NCBI GenBank assembly: GCA_963599445.1
Contig: CAVBWZ010000006.1
Span: forward strand, 86,791 to 150,790
Length of the DNA stretch: 64,000 nucleotides
Origin: UBA9732 sp963599445
GTDB taxonomy: Bacteria > Spirochaetota > Spirochaetia > Sphaerochaetales > Sphaerochaetaceae
Direction: 5' to 3'
The notes under the pieces were generated by a model, which saw only the letters and a list, made by a program, of their open reading frames with translations, made no database searches and was not told where the DNA came from. Below are positions 1 through 7,991 of the stretch, one piece after another. Each line of letters starts with the position of its first letter. The first letter of the stretch is position 1. A program made the position numbers and the translations under genes.

Positions 1-2
1 CC

Positions 3-518
3 TTGAAAAGCGCTGGTGGAAACGGCGCTGAACCAAGACCAAACTACGTATTCTCCGTCGCATTGGGGCTGGTACTTGCCTTCATAGCCTTCGTGCTTCT
101 GTGGTTCTCCCAAAAGCCAGCAGTCCTACGGACGTATCGTATATACTCGTTCGCAGTTGATCTTGTGCTTGGAATCTTTGGAAGCGTGCTGTTTTTCATG
201 ATGTTCTTCACAAACCACAATGTGACGTGGTACAACGAGAACCTTCTTTTCGTGAATCCCTTGCTCTTCGTGATGGCAATCAAGAGCCTGGGAATCAAGA
301 GTCTGGGAGTCAAGAGTCTAGGAACCAAGGATTGGTCAAACACCAAGGCAAAGAGACTCTCCTGGTGGTACAAGGTGCTTCTAGGCATAATGGCGGTTCT
401 TGTAGTTCTAAAGGTCATCCTTCCCGGTGTGTTCCTTCAGGAAAACTGGACCGTCATCATTGCAATGGCTCCATACTATGCAGTCAATGCATTTTTGCTG
501 GGAAGAAAGCATAGGTAG
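3..518 (+). CDS. C-terminal membrane part of a DUF4105 (Lnb-like) protein, 5' truncated by the window edge
   Basis: About 171 residues are visible and the frame is open to the window edge, so the TTG at base 3 is probably not the true start. The visible part has four or five hydrophobic segments. The stretch FFTNHNVTWYNENLLFVNPL resembles the membrane-embedded end of DUF4105 proteins, where a His/Asn-rich loop precedes a 'NPL' motif. This assignment rests on memory of the family. Between two membrane segments lies the repeat IKSLG-IKSLG-VKSLG, encoded by a 15-bp tandem repeat. The catalytic part of DUF4105 proteins would lie upstream, outside the window. The function is unknown; an envelope protein is the safe reading. 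Confidence 0.55.
   Translation: MKSAGGNGAEPRPNYVFSVALGLVLAFIAFVLLWFSQKPAVLRTYRIYSFAVDLVLGIFGSVLFFMMFFTNHNVTWYNENLLFVNPLLFVMAIKSLGIKSLGVKSLGTKDWSNTKAKRLSWWYKVLLGIMAVLVVLKVILPGVFLQENWTVIIAMAPYYAVNAFLLGRKHR
278..322 (+). repeat. Three tandem copies of a 15-bp unit inside a membrane-protein gene
   Basis: Units at 278-292, 293-307 and 308-322 (first unit AATCAAGAGCCTGGG) differ at one to three bases each, and a partial fourth unit follows. The length is a multiple of three, so gain or loss of units changes the protein by five residues without a frameshift. Confidence 0.85.
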
Positions 519-570
519 ACCATTGTGCACATAACACTGCCATGTCTTTTTTAGCCAATGGCTTTAGCGA

Positions 571-2697
571 TCAGTGCCTTCTTATGTCCACTATCGTGAG
601 CTGTATGGATTCCTGGTTCTTGTAGTAGTTGCGCCCCATCTTGAACACAACATCCACAATCTCGCCTTCATCGAAGTCCCTGCCGACCCTTTGGCCTGCG
701 GACCAGTACACGCCTGGCCACTGGTAGCTTCCGTATGAGAGTGTGAGCCTAAGGTGTGCAGACCCTGCATCCTTTGAGTTCTGCATTGAGATTATGCTTT
801 CGATCCTAGCTCCTTCTATAAGGAACATGATTGGGCCGTTCTGCTCTCCGTATGGCTCGAACCTTTCCACGACATTCATTATGTTTCTGTTGAACTCGTC
901 TTCCTTCAGAACCGCATCTATGGCAAGCGTTTCGTCTTCGTCCAATGACGGGCAGTCCATGTAGTCGACGTCGTCCGCTATGCGTATGGAAAGCTCATCC
1001 ACCTTGTTCCAAGGTAGAGAGAACCCTCCTGCACAGGCATGGCCTCCAAAGTCCATGAAGAACTCACTGTACTTGGACAGGAAGTCATGGCAGTTGAAAC
1101 CGGTGTTGCTGCGCATGGAGCCTATGGCTCTATCATCATCGGTCTTGGTGATGACGATCGCCGGGCATTTGAAGAATTTCAAGAGCCGAGTGGCTATGAT
1201 GCCGGTGATGCCTCGTGGGATGTCCTTGTCTATGACCATGACAAGCTTGGTTCCAAAGCTCTCGAAGCTGCGTTTTGCCTTTGGTTGGATGCGGTTCCAG
1301 GTGTCCTCTCCAAGCTTCTTGCGCTTGTCGTTCAACGCCAAAAGCTCCTGTGCATAGCGCATGGCTTCGCTTGAGTCTTCTGAAAGGAGCATGTCTATGG
1401 CTACGTTCGGCGTTCCAAGACGGCCCGATGCATTCATAGGCGGGGATATCTGCCAGCCTATGTCCGTCGTGGAAAGTCGTTTTCCAAGGAGGTTGAGCAT
1501 GGACAGAAAGCATCTAAGGGGCTCCCTTGGACTCGTTTCAAGGACCCTGAGGCCTGTCTTGACCAGAATCCTGTTTTCATCGCTCATAGGCATGAGGTCG
1601 CTCACCGTTCCTATGGCTACAAGATCCATGAGCTTCATGTAGTCTTTGTAAAGAGATGGTGTCGTGACCCTTATATATGCGCAGAACAACCCAACCAAGG
1701 TGTCGAGTTCGCTTCGTATCTGGGTGTAGCGGGCAAAGCGGCTCACTTCGTTGAGGGCGAAGAGGGATTTTCCCCGTACCTGAGGCAGAACCTTTTCGAA
1801 CTCACCTCTGAGTTCAGTGACGTAGATGTCGGCCTTTGGAAACGCCTTTCTCAGCTGTATCATCTCCTCGTCCTTGTCAAGGACGTAGATTGGAAGACCG
1901 CAGTCAAGGAACTTGAGGAGTCTGCTGTTGTATTCAGGAAGGATGCCAGGGATGACCTCCTCCGCTATGCGGCCGGTGACCTCCATGTTCTCAATCTTGG
2001 CCGCTTCTATGACAACGGTCCCGTTCCCTGGGTATGAATGAAGGAGTATGACAGGTGCCCTGTAGAACCTTGTGGCGGCGAATCTCATTGCCCATATGCA
2101 TTTGGCGGCGACGCCAACACCGGCTAGGTGTTCGAACGGATACCCGCAGCCTTCCACCTTTGGATCTATGAGCGCACCTGCAGGCGGCAGCAGCTCTCCT
2201 GCTATGTGGTGGTCCGTGACAAGTACATCAAGGCCATGGCTTTGGGCGTAGTCTATCTCTTCAAAGCATGAAATGCCGCAGTCTACGGTTATGGCAAGGG
2301 TGATTCCGTCCTCTATTGCCTTCTTTATATTGTCTATCGTAACTCCATAGGGATCGTCGCCCATAGGAACGGTGTAGGATGTTTCAAGCCCCATGCTCCT
2401 GAGCTCAGTGACAAGCAGGGCGGTGCTTGTGATTCCGTCAACGTCACGGTCTCCAAAGACCCTGACCTTCTCCTTGTCTTCAATGGCCTGCTGGACTCTG
2501 TCGCAGAAGGCCTCCATGTCCTCGAAGAGGAATGGGTTGTGGAGGAACGATATGTCGCTCTCCATGTAGAATTTGGTCTCTTCAGGAGTGTTAACGCCGC
2601 GTCCTGCAAGTATCTTTGCAGAGACGAGGTCGATGCCGAACCTCTCCTGAAGGGTCTTTATATCGTCGTACTGTGCCTGTCTGATTTTCCATTTCAT
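571..2697 (-). CDS. recJ: Single-stranded-DNA-specific exonuclease RecJ
   Basis: 5'-3' ssDNA exonuclease of recombination and mismatch repair. In the 708-residue product the DHH phosphoesterase motifs are GDRDVDG (82-88; most homologues have GDYDVDG), VDCGIS (138-143) and TDHH (161-164). The DHHA1 motif GGHACAGG lies near 551. The protein is longer than the usual 560-600 residues because of an extra segment at roughly 220-345, between the DHH core and the rest. The ATG at 2697 (MKWK) matches the usual family start; a GTG at 2724 in the same frame is the alternative. It is the last gene of a minus-strand run starting with the hydroxyacid dehydrogenase at 4876, and recO lies about 100 bp upstream. 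Confidence 0.93.
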   Translation of the reverse strand: MKWKIRQAQYDDIKTLQERFGIDLVSAKILAGRGVNTPEETKFYMESDISFLHNPFLFEDMEAFCDRVQQAIEDKEKVRVFGDRDVDGITSTALLVTELRSMGLETSYTVPMGDDPYGVTIDNIKKAIEDGITLAITVDCGISCFEEIDYAQSHGLDVLVTDHHIAGELLPPAGALIDPKVEGCGYPFEHLAGVGVAAKCIWAMRFAATRFYRAPVILLHSYPGNGTVVIEAAKIENMEVTGRIAEEVIPGILPEYNSRLLKFLDCGLPIYVLDKDEEMIQLRKAFPKADIYVTELRGEFEKVLPQVRGKSLFALNEVSRFARYTQIRSELDTLVGLFCAYIRVTTPSLYKDYMKLMDLVAIGTVSDLMPMSDENRILVKTGLRVLETSPREPLRCFLSMLNLLGKRLSTTDIGWQISPPMNASGRLGTPNVAIDMLLSEDSSEAMRYAQELLALNDKRKKLGEDTWNRIQPKAKRSFESFGTKLVMVIDKDIPRGITGIIATRLLKFFKCPAIVITKTDDDRAIGSMRSNTGFNCHDFLSKYSEFFMDFGGHACAGGFSLPWNKVDELSIRIADDVDYMDCPSLDEDETLAIDAVLKEDEFNRNIMNVVERFEPYGEQNGPIMFLIEGARIESIISMQNSKDAGSAHLRLTLSYGSYQWPGVYWSAGQRVGRDFDEGEIVDVVFKMGRNYYKNQESIQLTIVDIRRH

Positions 2698-2797
2698 GTG
2701 CGTTCGCCTGCGAGGGTCTTGCACGACTCCTCACGAGGAAGGATAAGGGAAATGGAGGGTAGGTGCAATAGGTGCCGGCACCCCTTGTGCCAGCGAG

Positions 2798-3529
2798 TCA
2801 GAACGGCCAGTTCTCCAACGTCTTGATTGGTGCGTTCACATGGAGCCTTATCCATTTTGTCATATAGTTGAGTATTCGTGCCTCTGCGGCGGAATTGAGC
2901 TTGACCTCAACGGCATCGGTATATGACATGCTCTGCGTGTACCTTAGGTATCTTCTTGCACCAGGAGGCAGAACCAAATCCTCGCTGTCGCTGCAGTCCT
3001 TGCACGTAGGGGCCAATATGGACGACGAGAAGGCCAGGGTCTCGTCCTCTTCGTACCTGCGGTCGCAGCTTGGGCAGTACTCCAAATCCGGGGCCAAGCC
3101 CGATATCTGAAGTAACTTCCATACGAAGGCTATCACAGCACGTTTTGAAGTCGTTGAAGTCTCCAAATGGAGTAGGGCGGCCTTCAAAAGCTCGAATACC
3201 GGCTGGGGGTCGTCTGACGGCGTCTTTGTGACAAGCTCGCACATAAGGGATGCAGTGTAGGTCCTTTCAAGGTCGTCCGCTATGGAGGTTGGCACAAACG
3301 AGAGGACGCCTTCCTCTATGGAGTATTCCTTCTTGACGGGGTTGTTGTAGAGTTGGAACGTGCCTACGGAGAAAAGGGGCGCAAGTGCGGTTCTCTTGCC
3401 CTTGCGCCCTCCATAGACGACGGCGGATACGATTCCCAAATCAGGGCTCAGGAGCGTCACTATCTTGTGAAGCTCTCCGTATCTTGCCGTCCTTATGACA
3501 ATGGCCTGTGTCTTTACGCTCCGGTCCAT
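2798..3529 (-). CDS. recO: DNA repair protein RecO
   Basis: 243 residues, normal family length. The N-terminal OB fold carries the typical opening (TQAIVIRTARYGELHKIVTLLS) and the basic GGRKGKR loop. A zinc-binding cluster, CPSCDRRY with a later CKDC, is present at about 150-180. RecO loads RecA with RecR on SSB-coated DNA. It sits between an Lrp-type regulator (14 bp away) and recJ, so two RecFOR-pathway genes are adjacent, presumably in one transcript. Confidence 0.92.
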   Translation of the reverse strand: MDRSVKTQAIVIRTARYGELHKIVTLLSPDLGIVSAVVYGGRKGKRTALAPLFSVGTFQLYNNPVKKEYSIEEGVLSFVPTSIADDLERTYTASLMCELVTKTPSDDPQPVFELLKAALLHLETSTTSKRAVIAFVWKLLQISGLAPDLEYCPSCDRRYEEDETLAFSSSILAPTCKDCSDSEDLVLPPGARRYLRYTQSMSYTDAVEVKLNSAAEARILNYMTKWIRLHVNAPIKTLENWPF

Positions 3530-3542
3530 CTTTTCCTTCAGG

Positions 3543-3992
3543 CTAGATTATATAGGGAATCCTGTAGTTGTGCGACTGGTAGACCACGAAGGTTTCCACG
3601 TCTGACACTCCCTTTATCTTGCTGAGTTCGTTCTTGAAGAAGTTCAGGAGGCTGTTGTCCCCGGTGTTGTCCGTGGCAAGATGGATGATAAGGTCATACC
3701 TTCCCGTCACGACCACTACGGAGATGACACCCTTGAGGGCCAGAAACTCCCTGGCTTTCTCCTCAAGGTTGAGCGTGCTCAGCTTTATGCCCATTATGAC
3801 GACCTGCATTTCAGGCACATACTGTGGGTCGACGAGCCCGGAGATCTGGAGGACACCGTCCTCTAGGAGTTTGTTGACCCTGGACCTTACGGTGTTCTCC
3901 GTGATTCCAATGCTCTCGGCTATAGCGCTGAAGGCCTTTCTGCCGTTGCTGAGTTCCTTTATGATGGCCTTGTTAGTCTCATCCAGCTTCAT
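3543..3992 (-). CDS. Lrp/AsnC-family transcriptional regulator
   Basis: 149 residues. The N-terminal winged helix-turn-helix covers about residues 5-55 (AIAESIGITENTVRSRVNKL is the recognition region). The C-terminal RAM ligand-binding/oligomerisation domain follows (VVIMGIKLS, then VVVVTGRYDLIIHL). Its ATG overlaps the stop of the upstream dehydrogenase gene (TGATG), implying translational coupling. Lrp regulators usually respond to amino acids, and coupling to a phosphoglycerate-dehydrogenase-like enzyme fits that, but the ligand cannot be read from the sequence. Confidence 0.9.
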   Translation of the reverse strand: MKLDETNKAIIKELSNGRKAFSAIAESIGITENTVRSRVNKLLEDGVLQISGLVDPQYVPEMQVVIMGIKLSTLNLEEKAREFLALKGVISVVVVTGRYDLIIHLATDNTGDNSLLNFFKNELSKIKGVSDVETFVVYQSHNYRIPYII

Positions 3993-4876
3993 CAGATCTT
4001 GCCGTTGTCCTTGAGGTCCTTGATCGTTGCAACGATCTCGTCACCAATCCTGAGGAGGTTCTCCTTGCTGTTTGCACCAACGTGAGGTGTGAGGATGACC
4101 TTGTCCGACTTGAGAAGTGGGTAGTCTGGTGCCGGTGGGTCGCTTGGATAGACGTCTGCGCAGTAGCATGTGACCTGTCCGTCGTCGAGGGCTTTGACCA
4201 TGTCATCGGCATTGACGATTGCGCCGCGTGCTGCGTTGATGATTACAGGCTTCCTGTTCATCTTTGCAAAGAGGTCGGCGTTGAACATGTTCCTTGTCTC
4301 GTCCGTAAGAGGCATGTGGATGGAGATGTAGTCTGCGTCCTTGACTGCGTCCTCGACAGTAGGAACGAGCGTTGCGACGGCTGAGGACGAAACGTACTTG
4401 TCGTATGCGACGACGTTCATGCCGAATGCCTTTGCCCTTTCAGCTACCTTGGTTGCGATGTTGCCGATTCCAAGAAGACCAAGTGTCTTTCCATAGAGCT
4501 CGGTTCTCTTGATGTTCTTGAGCCACTCGCCGTTCTTCATGCCGTTGTGGTATGTGACGATGTGGTTTGGTGCAGCGAGCATGAGTGCGAACGTAAGCTC
4601 TGCAACCGCAATGGAGCTTGCCTTTGGAGTGTTGCGCACGATGATGCCCTTTGATTCTGCGTATGCCTTGTCGATGTTGTCGATTCCAACGCCGCCGCGG
4701 ATGATGAGCTTTGCGTTCTTGGCTGCGTCAATGTATGCCTTGTCGCAGATCGTCTTTGCTCTTACGAGGATCACGTCGGCTTCTGGAGCCCTTGTCTTGT
4801 CTGTTGTGACTTCGCCAAACTGCTGGAGCTTGGACTCGAGGGATGCATCGAATGCATCGGAAATAAGAATAAGCAT
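3992..4876 (-). CDS. D-isomer-specific 2-hydroxyacid dehydrogenase (phosphoglycerate-dehydrogenase-like)
   Basis: NAD-dependent oxidoreductase of the SerA/LdhA superfamily, possibly the first step of serine synthesis. The chosen ATG at 4876 (MLILISDAFD) has an AGGAG seven bases upstream; an in-frame ATG at 4951 lacks a ribosome-binding site and would overlap the promoter. In the 294-residue product the nucleotide motif is GIGNIA (136-141; the last Gly of GxGxxG is Ala). The catalytic Arg lies in NAARGAI (R217) and the catalytic His in TPHVGAN (H265). The usual DVFExEP segment reads DVYPSDPPAP, so the conserved Glu of the Arg-Glu-His set is not in its usual form. No C-terminal ACT domain is present. 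It is first in the operon with lrp, recO and recJ; hydroxypyruvate or other 2-keto acids are alternative substrates. Confidence 0.87.
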   Translation of the reverse strand: MLILISDAFDASLESKLQQFGEVTTDKTRAPEADVILVRAKTICDKAYIDAAKNAKLIIRGGVGIDNIDKAYAESKGIIVRNTPKASSIAVAELTFALMLAAPNHIVTYHNGMKNGEWLKNIKRTELYGKTLGLLGIGNIATKVAERAKAFGMNVVAYDKYVSSSAVATLVPTVEDAVKDADYISIHMPLTDETRNMFNADLFAKMNRKPVIINAARGAIVNADDMVKALDDGQVTCYCADVYPSDPPAPDYPLLKSDKVILTPHVGANSKENLLRIGDEIVATIKDLKDNGKI

Positions 4877-4938
4877 TGTTGTCTCCTTTTGGGAATTTTC
4901 CTCTTTGGACTCTGGGGTTTCCATTCGTCCTGTATCCG

Positions 4939-4967
4939 ATTCTATCAGCACATTGCGTCCAAGTCAA
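4939..4967 (-). promoter_or_regulatory. Sigma-70-type promoter of the dehydrogenase-lrp-recO-recJ operon
   Basis: On the minus strand: TTGACT, 17 bp, TAGAAT, ending about 60 bp upstream of the ATG at 4876. Both hexamers and the spacing are near consensus. Confidence 0.7.
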
Positions 4968-5072
4968 ATTTTATTATTCGAAAATGCTGTAAATATCAAA
5001 TTTGCAGCCGTCTTTTTGTGGATTTTATGGGTTTTCGTAGATTCTTTGGATTCGTACCGCTTCGTGCTGCAA

Positions 5073-5101
5073 TTGCGGAGTGCACTTCTATCTGATATAA
5101 T
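5073..5101 (+). promoter_or_regulatory. Promoter for the dihydroorotate-dehydrogenase-like gene
   Basis: TTGCGG, 17 bp, TATAAT, about 70 bp ahead of the ATG at 5174. It is divergent from the promoter at 4939-4967. The roughly 300-bp region between the two genes holds these two promoters and an AT-rich stretch (5018-5057) with a loose 10-bp period; I see no gene in it. Confidence 0.65.
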
Positions 5102-5173
5102 CAAGCCGATACAATCAGACGGTATTGCAACGGTATCATATATGAGTGGCGCAATCCACTGCGGAGGCATCGA

Positions 5174-6166
5174 ATGAAATCCCTTTCAACAGAGTACATG
5201 GGCCTTAGGCTCAGGAATCCGATAATACTTGGCAACTGCCCGTACACGAACGATTTGGACGGCCTCAAGAAAGCCGAGGACTCCGGCATTGGCGCCATAG
5301 TCCTCAATTCGCTTTTCGAAGAGCAGATCGACAGCAGCGCCCAAAGCGACATGAGCGGGGCAGAAGGCTTCCTCACACACGCAGACGCCTTCGCCTTCCT
5401 ATCCCAGGCCAGCACGGAGCACTACGTGGACAAGTACATGGACTTGGTGGAGAAGGCCAAGGCCAGCCTGGACATCCCCGTGATAGCCAGCATCAACTGC
5501 ACCTCTGATTCCATGTGGCTTGACATCGCAAGACGCTTTGCTTCCTGCGGGGCCGATGCCGTTGAGATAAACCACTTCATAATCCCTTCCGATTGCAAGG
5601 AGACAGGCTCCACCATAGAGTCCAAATACCTCAGGTTCGCGAAGAAGGCGAGAAGCGTCATCAAGATGCCTCTTAGCATGAAGATAGGCTGGCACTTCTC
5701 GTCCATCCCCAACATGGTCAAGAGCCTGTCTGACGCAGGTGTTGACGGCATAGTCATGTTCAACCACTTCTTCCGCCCGGACATAGACATAGAGAAGGTA
5801 TGCGTCGACTCGGAGAACACTCTGCAGCCAAAGGGCGACTACGGCGACACCCTCAGATGGACGGCCATGATGAGCTCTGAGATAGACGCGGACATATGCG
5901 CCTCCACAGGTATCCGCAACGCCTCAACCGTAGTGAAGATGCTCCTTGCCGGAGCCAAGGCGACGCAGATAAGCTCCGTTGTCTCCATGAACGGATTCTC
6001 CGCAGTCAAGGAGATCCTGGACGGTCTTGGCGATTGGATGGACCGCCACGGCTATGAAAGGATAGAGGATTTCAGAGGTCTCCTGTCCCAGGACAAGGTC
6101 GGTGATCCCCAGAGCTGGGAGAGATCGGTGTGCCTCAAGCTCTACAGCGGCTTCAGGGCGATCTGA
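5174..6166 (+). CDS. Dihydroorotate-dehydrogenase-like flavoprotein
   Basis: 330-residue TIM-barrel protein. The opening (LSTEYMGLRLRNPIILG) is that of class 1 DHODs. Further matches are the FMN-phosphate region (CASTGIRNASTVVKMLLAGA) and IASINC near 110. The catalytic loop that in PyrD reads NxSCPN is replaced by EINHFIIPSDCKETGS, so activity on dihydroorotate is doubtful. Such 'DHOD-like' proteins are annotated in anaerobes without a firm substrate. GGAGG lies six bases before the ATG. An acyltransferase gene follows after about 70 bp on the same strand. Confidence 0.8.
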   Translation: MKSLSTEYMGLRLRNPIILGNCPYTNDLDGLKKAEDSGIGAIVLNSLFEEQIDSSAQSDMSGAEGFLTHADAFAFLSQASTEHYVDKYMDLVEKAKASLDIPVIASINCTSDSMWLDIARRFASCGADAVEINHFIIPSDCKETGSTIESKYLRFAKKARSVIKMPLSMKIGWHFSSIPNMVKSLSDAGVDGIVMFNHFFRPDIDIEKVCVDSENTLQPKGDYGDTLRWTAMMSSEIDADICASTGIRNASTVVKMLLAGAKATQISSVVSMNGFSAVKEILDGLGDWMDRHGYERIEDFRGLLSQDKVGDPQSWERSVCLKLYSGFRAI

Positions 6167-6236
6167 TTTCCAGGGCGTTTTCTAGGATATCGGGCTTTTG
6201 GCGGTTCAAGGCCATGTGTTTGAGGGAGGATTTCCA

Positions 6237-7433
6237 ATGGTAGACGATTTCAAGGACATAGCCCCCTACGAGGGGCAGTACTTCGAGGATGCAATTTCAA
6301 GGCTGCGCCAGTATCCACAGCTTTTGAACAACTTCACTGACATAATCTCCCGCCACAACAGGATTGTGAACAAGTGGAAGTCGTTTCATGCAAAGAGTCT
6401 GCTTGCCCATCTTCTGACGCAGGTCCATTCATATACGGACTTTCAGGAATACATCACCTGCGACCTTTTCCTTTCAATGATAGAGAGCTCCTCCATAGAC
6501 GAATTCACCTTTGGAGGGCTTGAGAACCTTGCCATGCCAGGCGACGACCAGGTTCAGGGGGGACGACCTCATATCTTCATAAGCAACCACAGGGACATAG
6601 TGCTTGACACGGCGCTTCTGGATCTTGCGCTCTTTCGCGGCGACAGACAGATGTGCGAGATGGTCATAGGCGACAACCTCCTTGTCAACCAGTTCGCCAC
6701 AGATATGTTCAAAGTCAACGGCGCAGTCACAATTAGGCGTTCTCTGAGCTCGGCATCCGATCTTAGGAACGAAACGCTGCGCGTAAGCCGGTACCTCAAG
6801 TACGCCATCGAAACGAAGAAGAAGTCTATATGGATAGCCCAGAAGAGCGGTCGCTCGAAGGACGGTGTAGACAACACAAGCGCTGCAATCCTCAAGATGC
6901 TCTACCTTGCATACAGGGAGGAGGGCCTGAGCTTCCAGCAGTTCCTTGAAAAGGCCTCCATCGTCCCTGTATCCATAAGCTACCAGTACGACCCATGCGA
7001 CGTGACCAAAAGCCAGGAGGAGATCCGCAAGCTCAAGGCCGAGGGGGTCTACAACGTCTACACCAAGAAAAAATATGCCGATGTCCTTGACCTCATCCGT
7101 GGCCTTAGGCTTCCAAAAGGCGATGTCCATATCCAACTTGGCACACCTCTGGATCCTTCCTTGGCCGATGCCCGTACCGCCGTGCGAGAGATAGACCGTC
7201 AGGTGCATCTCAACTACAAGCTGCATGATACCAACTACTTCGCCTACGACTACATAAACGGCACTGCGGACTATGCGTCCAAGTATGCGGACATGAACAC
7301 AAAGGCGTTCGTGAAGCATTACCGCCATTTGAAGCCTGAGGTCCGCGACATGGTCTACAAGGGCTATGCGAATCCTGTGATCTCCATGCTTGAAGAGAAG
7401 AGGCTGGAGGAGAAGAGCCTTGAAAGCCTTTAG
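6237..7433 (+). CDS. PlsB/PlsC-like 1-acylglycerol-phosphate acyltransferase family protein
   Basis: 398 residues from the ATG at 6237, which has GGGAGG eight bases upstream. Acyltransferase signatures in order: motif I ISNHRDIVLDTALL, motif III IAQKSGRSKDG (compare EGGRSR in PlsB) and motif IV IVPVSISYQYDP. The His-Asp spacing of motif I is HxDxxxD rather than the canonical HxxxxD, a variant I associate with a Bacteroidales/Spirochaetes branch. It would act in phospholipid synthesis at the inner membrane face. The start of the downstream lipoprotein gene lies inside its last codons, so the two are probably cotranscribed. Confidence 0.8.
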   Translation: MVDDFKDIAPYEGQYFEDAISRLRQYPQLLNNFTDIISRHNRIVNKWKSFHAKSLLAHLLTQVHSYTDFQEYITCDLFLSMIESSSIDEFTFGGLENLAMPGDDQVQGGRPHIFISNHRDIVLDTALLDLALFRGDRQMCEMVIGDNLLVNQFATDMFKVNGAVTIRRSLSSASDLRNETLRVSRYLKYAIETKKKSIWIAQKSGRSKDGVDNTSAAILKMLYLAYREEGLSFQQFLEKASIVPVSISYQYDPCDVTKSQEEIRKLKAEGVYNVYTKKKYADVLDLIRGLRLPKGDVHIQLGTPLDPSLADARTAVREIDRQVHLNYKLHDTNYFAYDYINGTADYASKYADMNTKAFVKHYRHLKPEVRDMVYKGYANPVISMLEEKRLEEKSLESL

Positions 7434-7887
7434 AACCTTCTTCCTTGTCTCTCTCTGCTCCTTTCTCCTGCTTGCATCTTGCCATAAGGGAGAGTTCTCA
7501 GTATCCCAGGTGATGGCCCAGCCTTATATCGTGTCCTCGGACTCTTCAGGTGTTCTCGACATGGGTCTGAGCCTATATGTCTCCGCTTCCGTTCCTTCTC
7601 TTGACGGAATGTCTATGGTCGTCACAGACCCTTCTTCGAACCTGACCTGGTCGTTCGCTCCTTCTGAAGTGCAGTATGATGGAACCACCTACTACGGGAC
7701 GTCCGATATCATGATGCCCCACGGCTCCATGCTTCCTGAAGGCTCCTGGAACCTGGAGATTCTGTACAAGGACGGTCGCACCCTAGACCTTTCCTTCGAG
7801 GTCTCCTATAGAGATGTCGAAGGCGCATTGTCGCGCGCTGGAGAGCTCCCAGCCTTCGATTCCACCTCAAACCTGACGGTTCTGTGA
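7420..7887 (+). CDS. Small lipoprotein of unknown function
   Basis: 155 residues. The TTG at 7420 is preferred over the TTG at 7390 because GGAGGAG lies seven bases upstream and the product then begins with a clean signal: MKAFRTFFLVSLC, a hydrophobic core, then the lipobox LLAS-C. The mature part is beta-rich, with phrases such as VSASVPSLDG and PEGSWNLEILYKDG. No family is recognised. It overlaps the end of the acyltransferase gene by 14 bp, which suggests translational coupling. Confidence 0.72.
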   Translation: MKAFRTFFLVSLCSFLLLASCHKGEFSVSQVMAQPYIVSSDSSGVLDMGLSLYVSASVPSLDGMSMVVTDPSSNLTWSFAPSEVQYDGTTYYGTSDIMMPHGSMLPEGSWNLEILYKDGRTLDLSFEVSYRDVEGALSRAGELPAFDSTSNLTVL

Positions 7888-7903
7888 GTTCCCAGGGTAG
7901 GGC

Positions 7904-7984
7904 TTTAATCTAGATTTTCGATTTTTAAGAATTCTAGATTAAACTTTAATCTTAATTTGACGTTTTTCGTTTTTCTAGATTAGA
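7904..7984. promoter_or_regulatory. Double-dyad operator-like array 1, upstream of nuclease gene 1
   Basis: Dyad 1 is TTTAATCTAGA (7904-7914) with its exact complement at 7933-7943. Dyad 2 is TTTAATCTTAA (7945-7955) with TCTAGATTAGA (7974-7984). Each dyad spans 40 bp and the second begins exactly 41 bp after the first. Dyad 2 brackets the promoter of the following gene. The array at 19446-19521 has the same plan with a different sequence. Confidence 0.75.
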
Positions 7985-7986
7985 AT
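7957..7986 (+). promoter_or_regulatory. Promoter of nuclease gene 1, probably giving a leaderless mRNA
   Basis: TTGACG, 18 bp, TAGAAT, with the ATG only five bases after the -10 hexamer and no ribosome-binding site. The -35 starts 53 bp into the operator array, the same offset as at the second nuclease gene. Confidence 0.6.
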
Positions 7987-7991
7987 TGACT

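Noticed and set aside
5018..5057. Possible further member of the 10-bp repeat family
   Set aside because: Only four weak units (GTGGATTTTA type), AT-rich and not clearly above chance; mentioned but not listed.
6474..7328. Open frame of 284 codons on the minus strand
   Set aside because: Lies wholly inside the acyltransferase gene on the other strand, has no ribosome-binding site and no recognisable domain.
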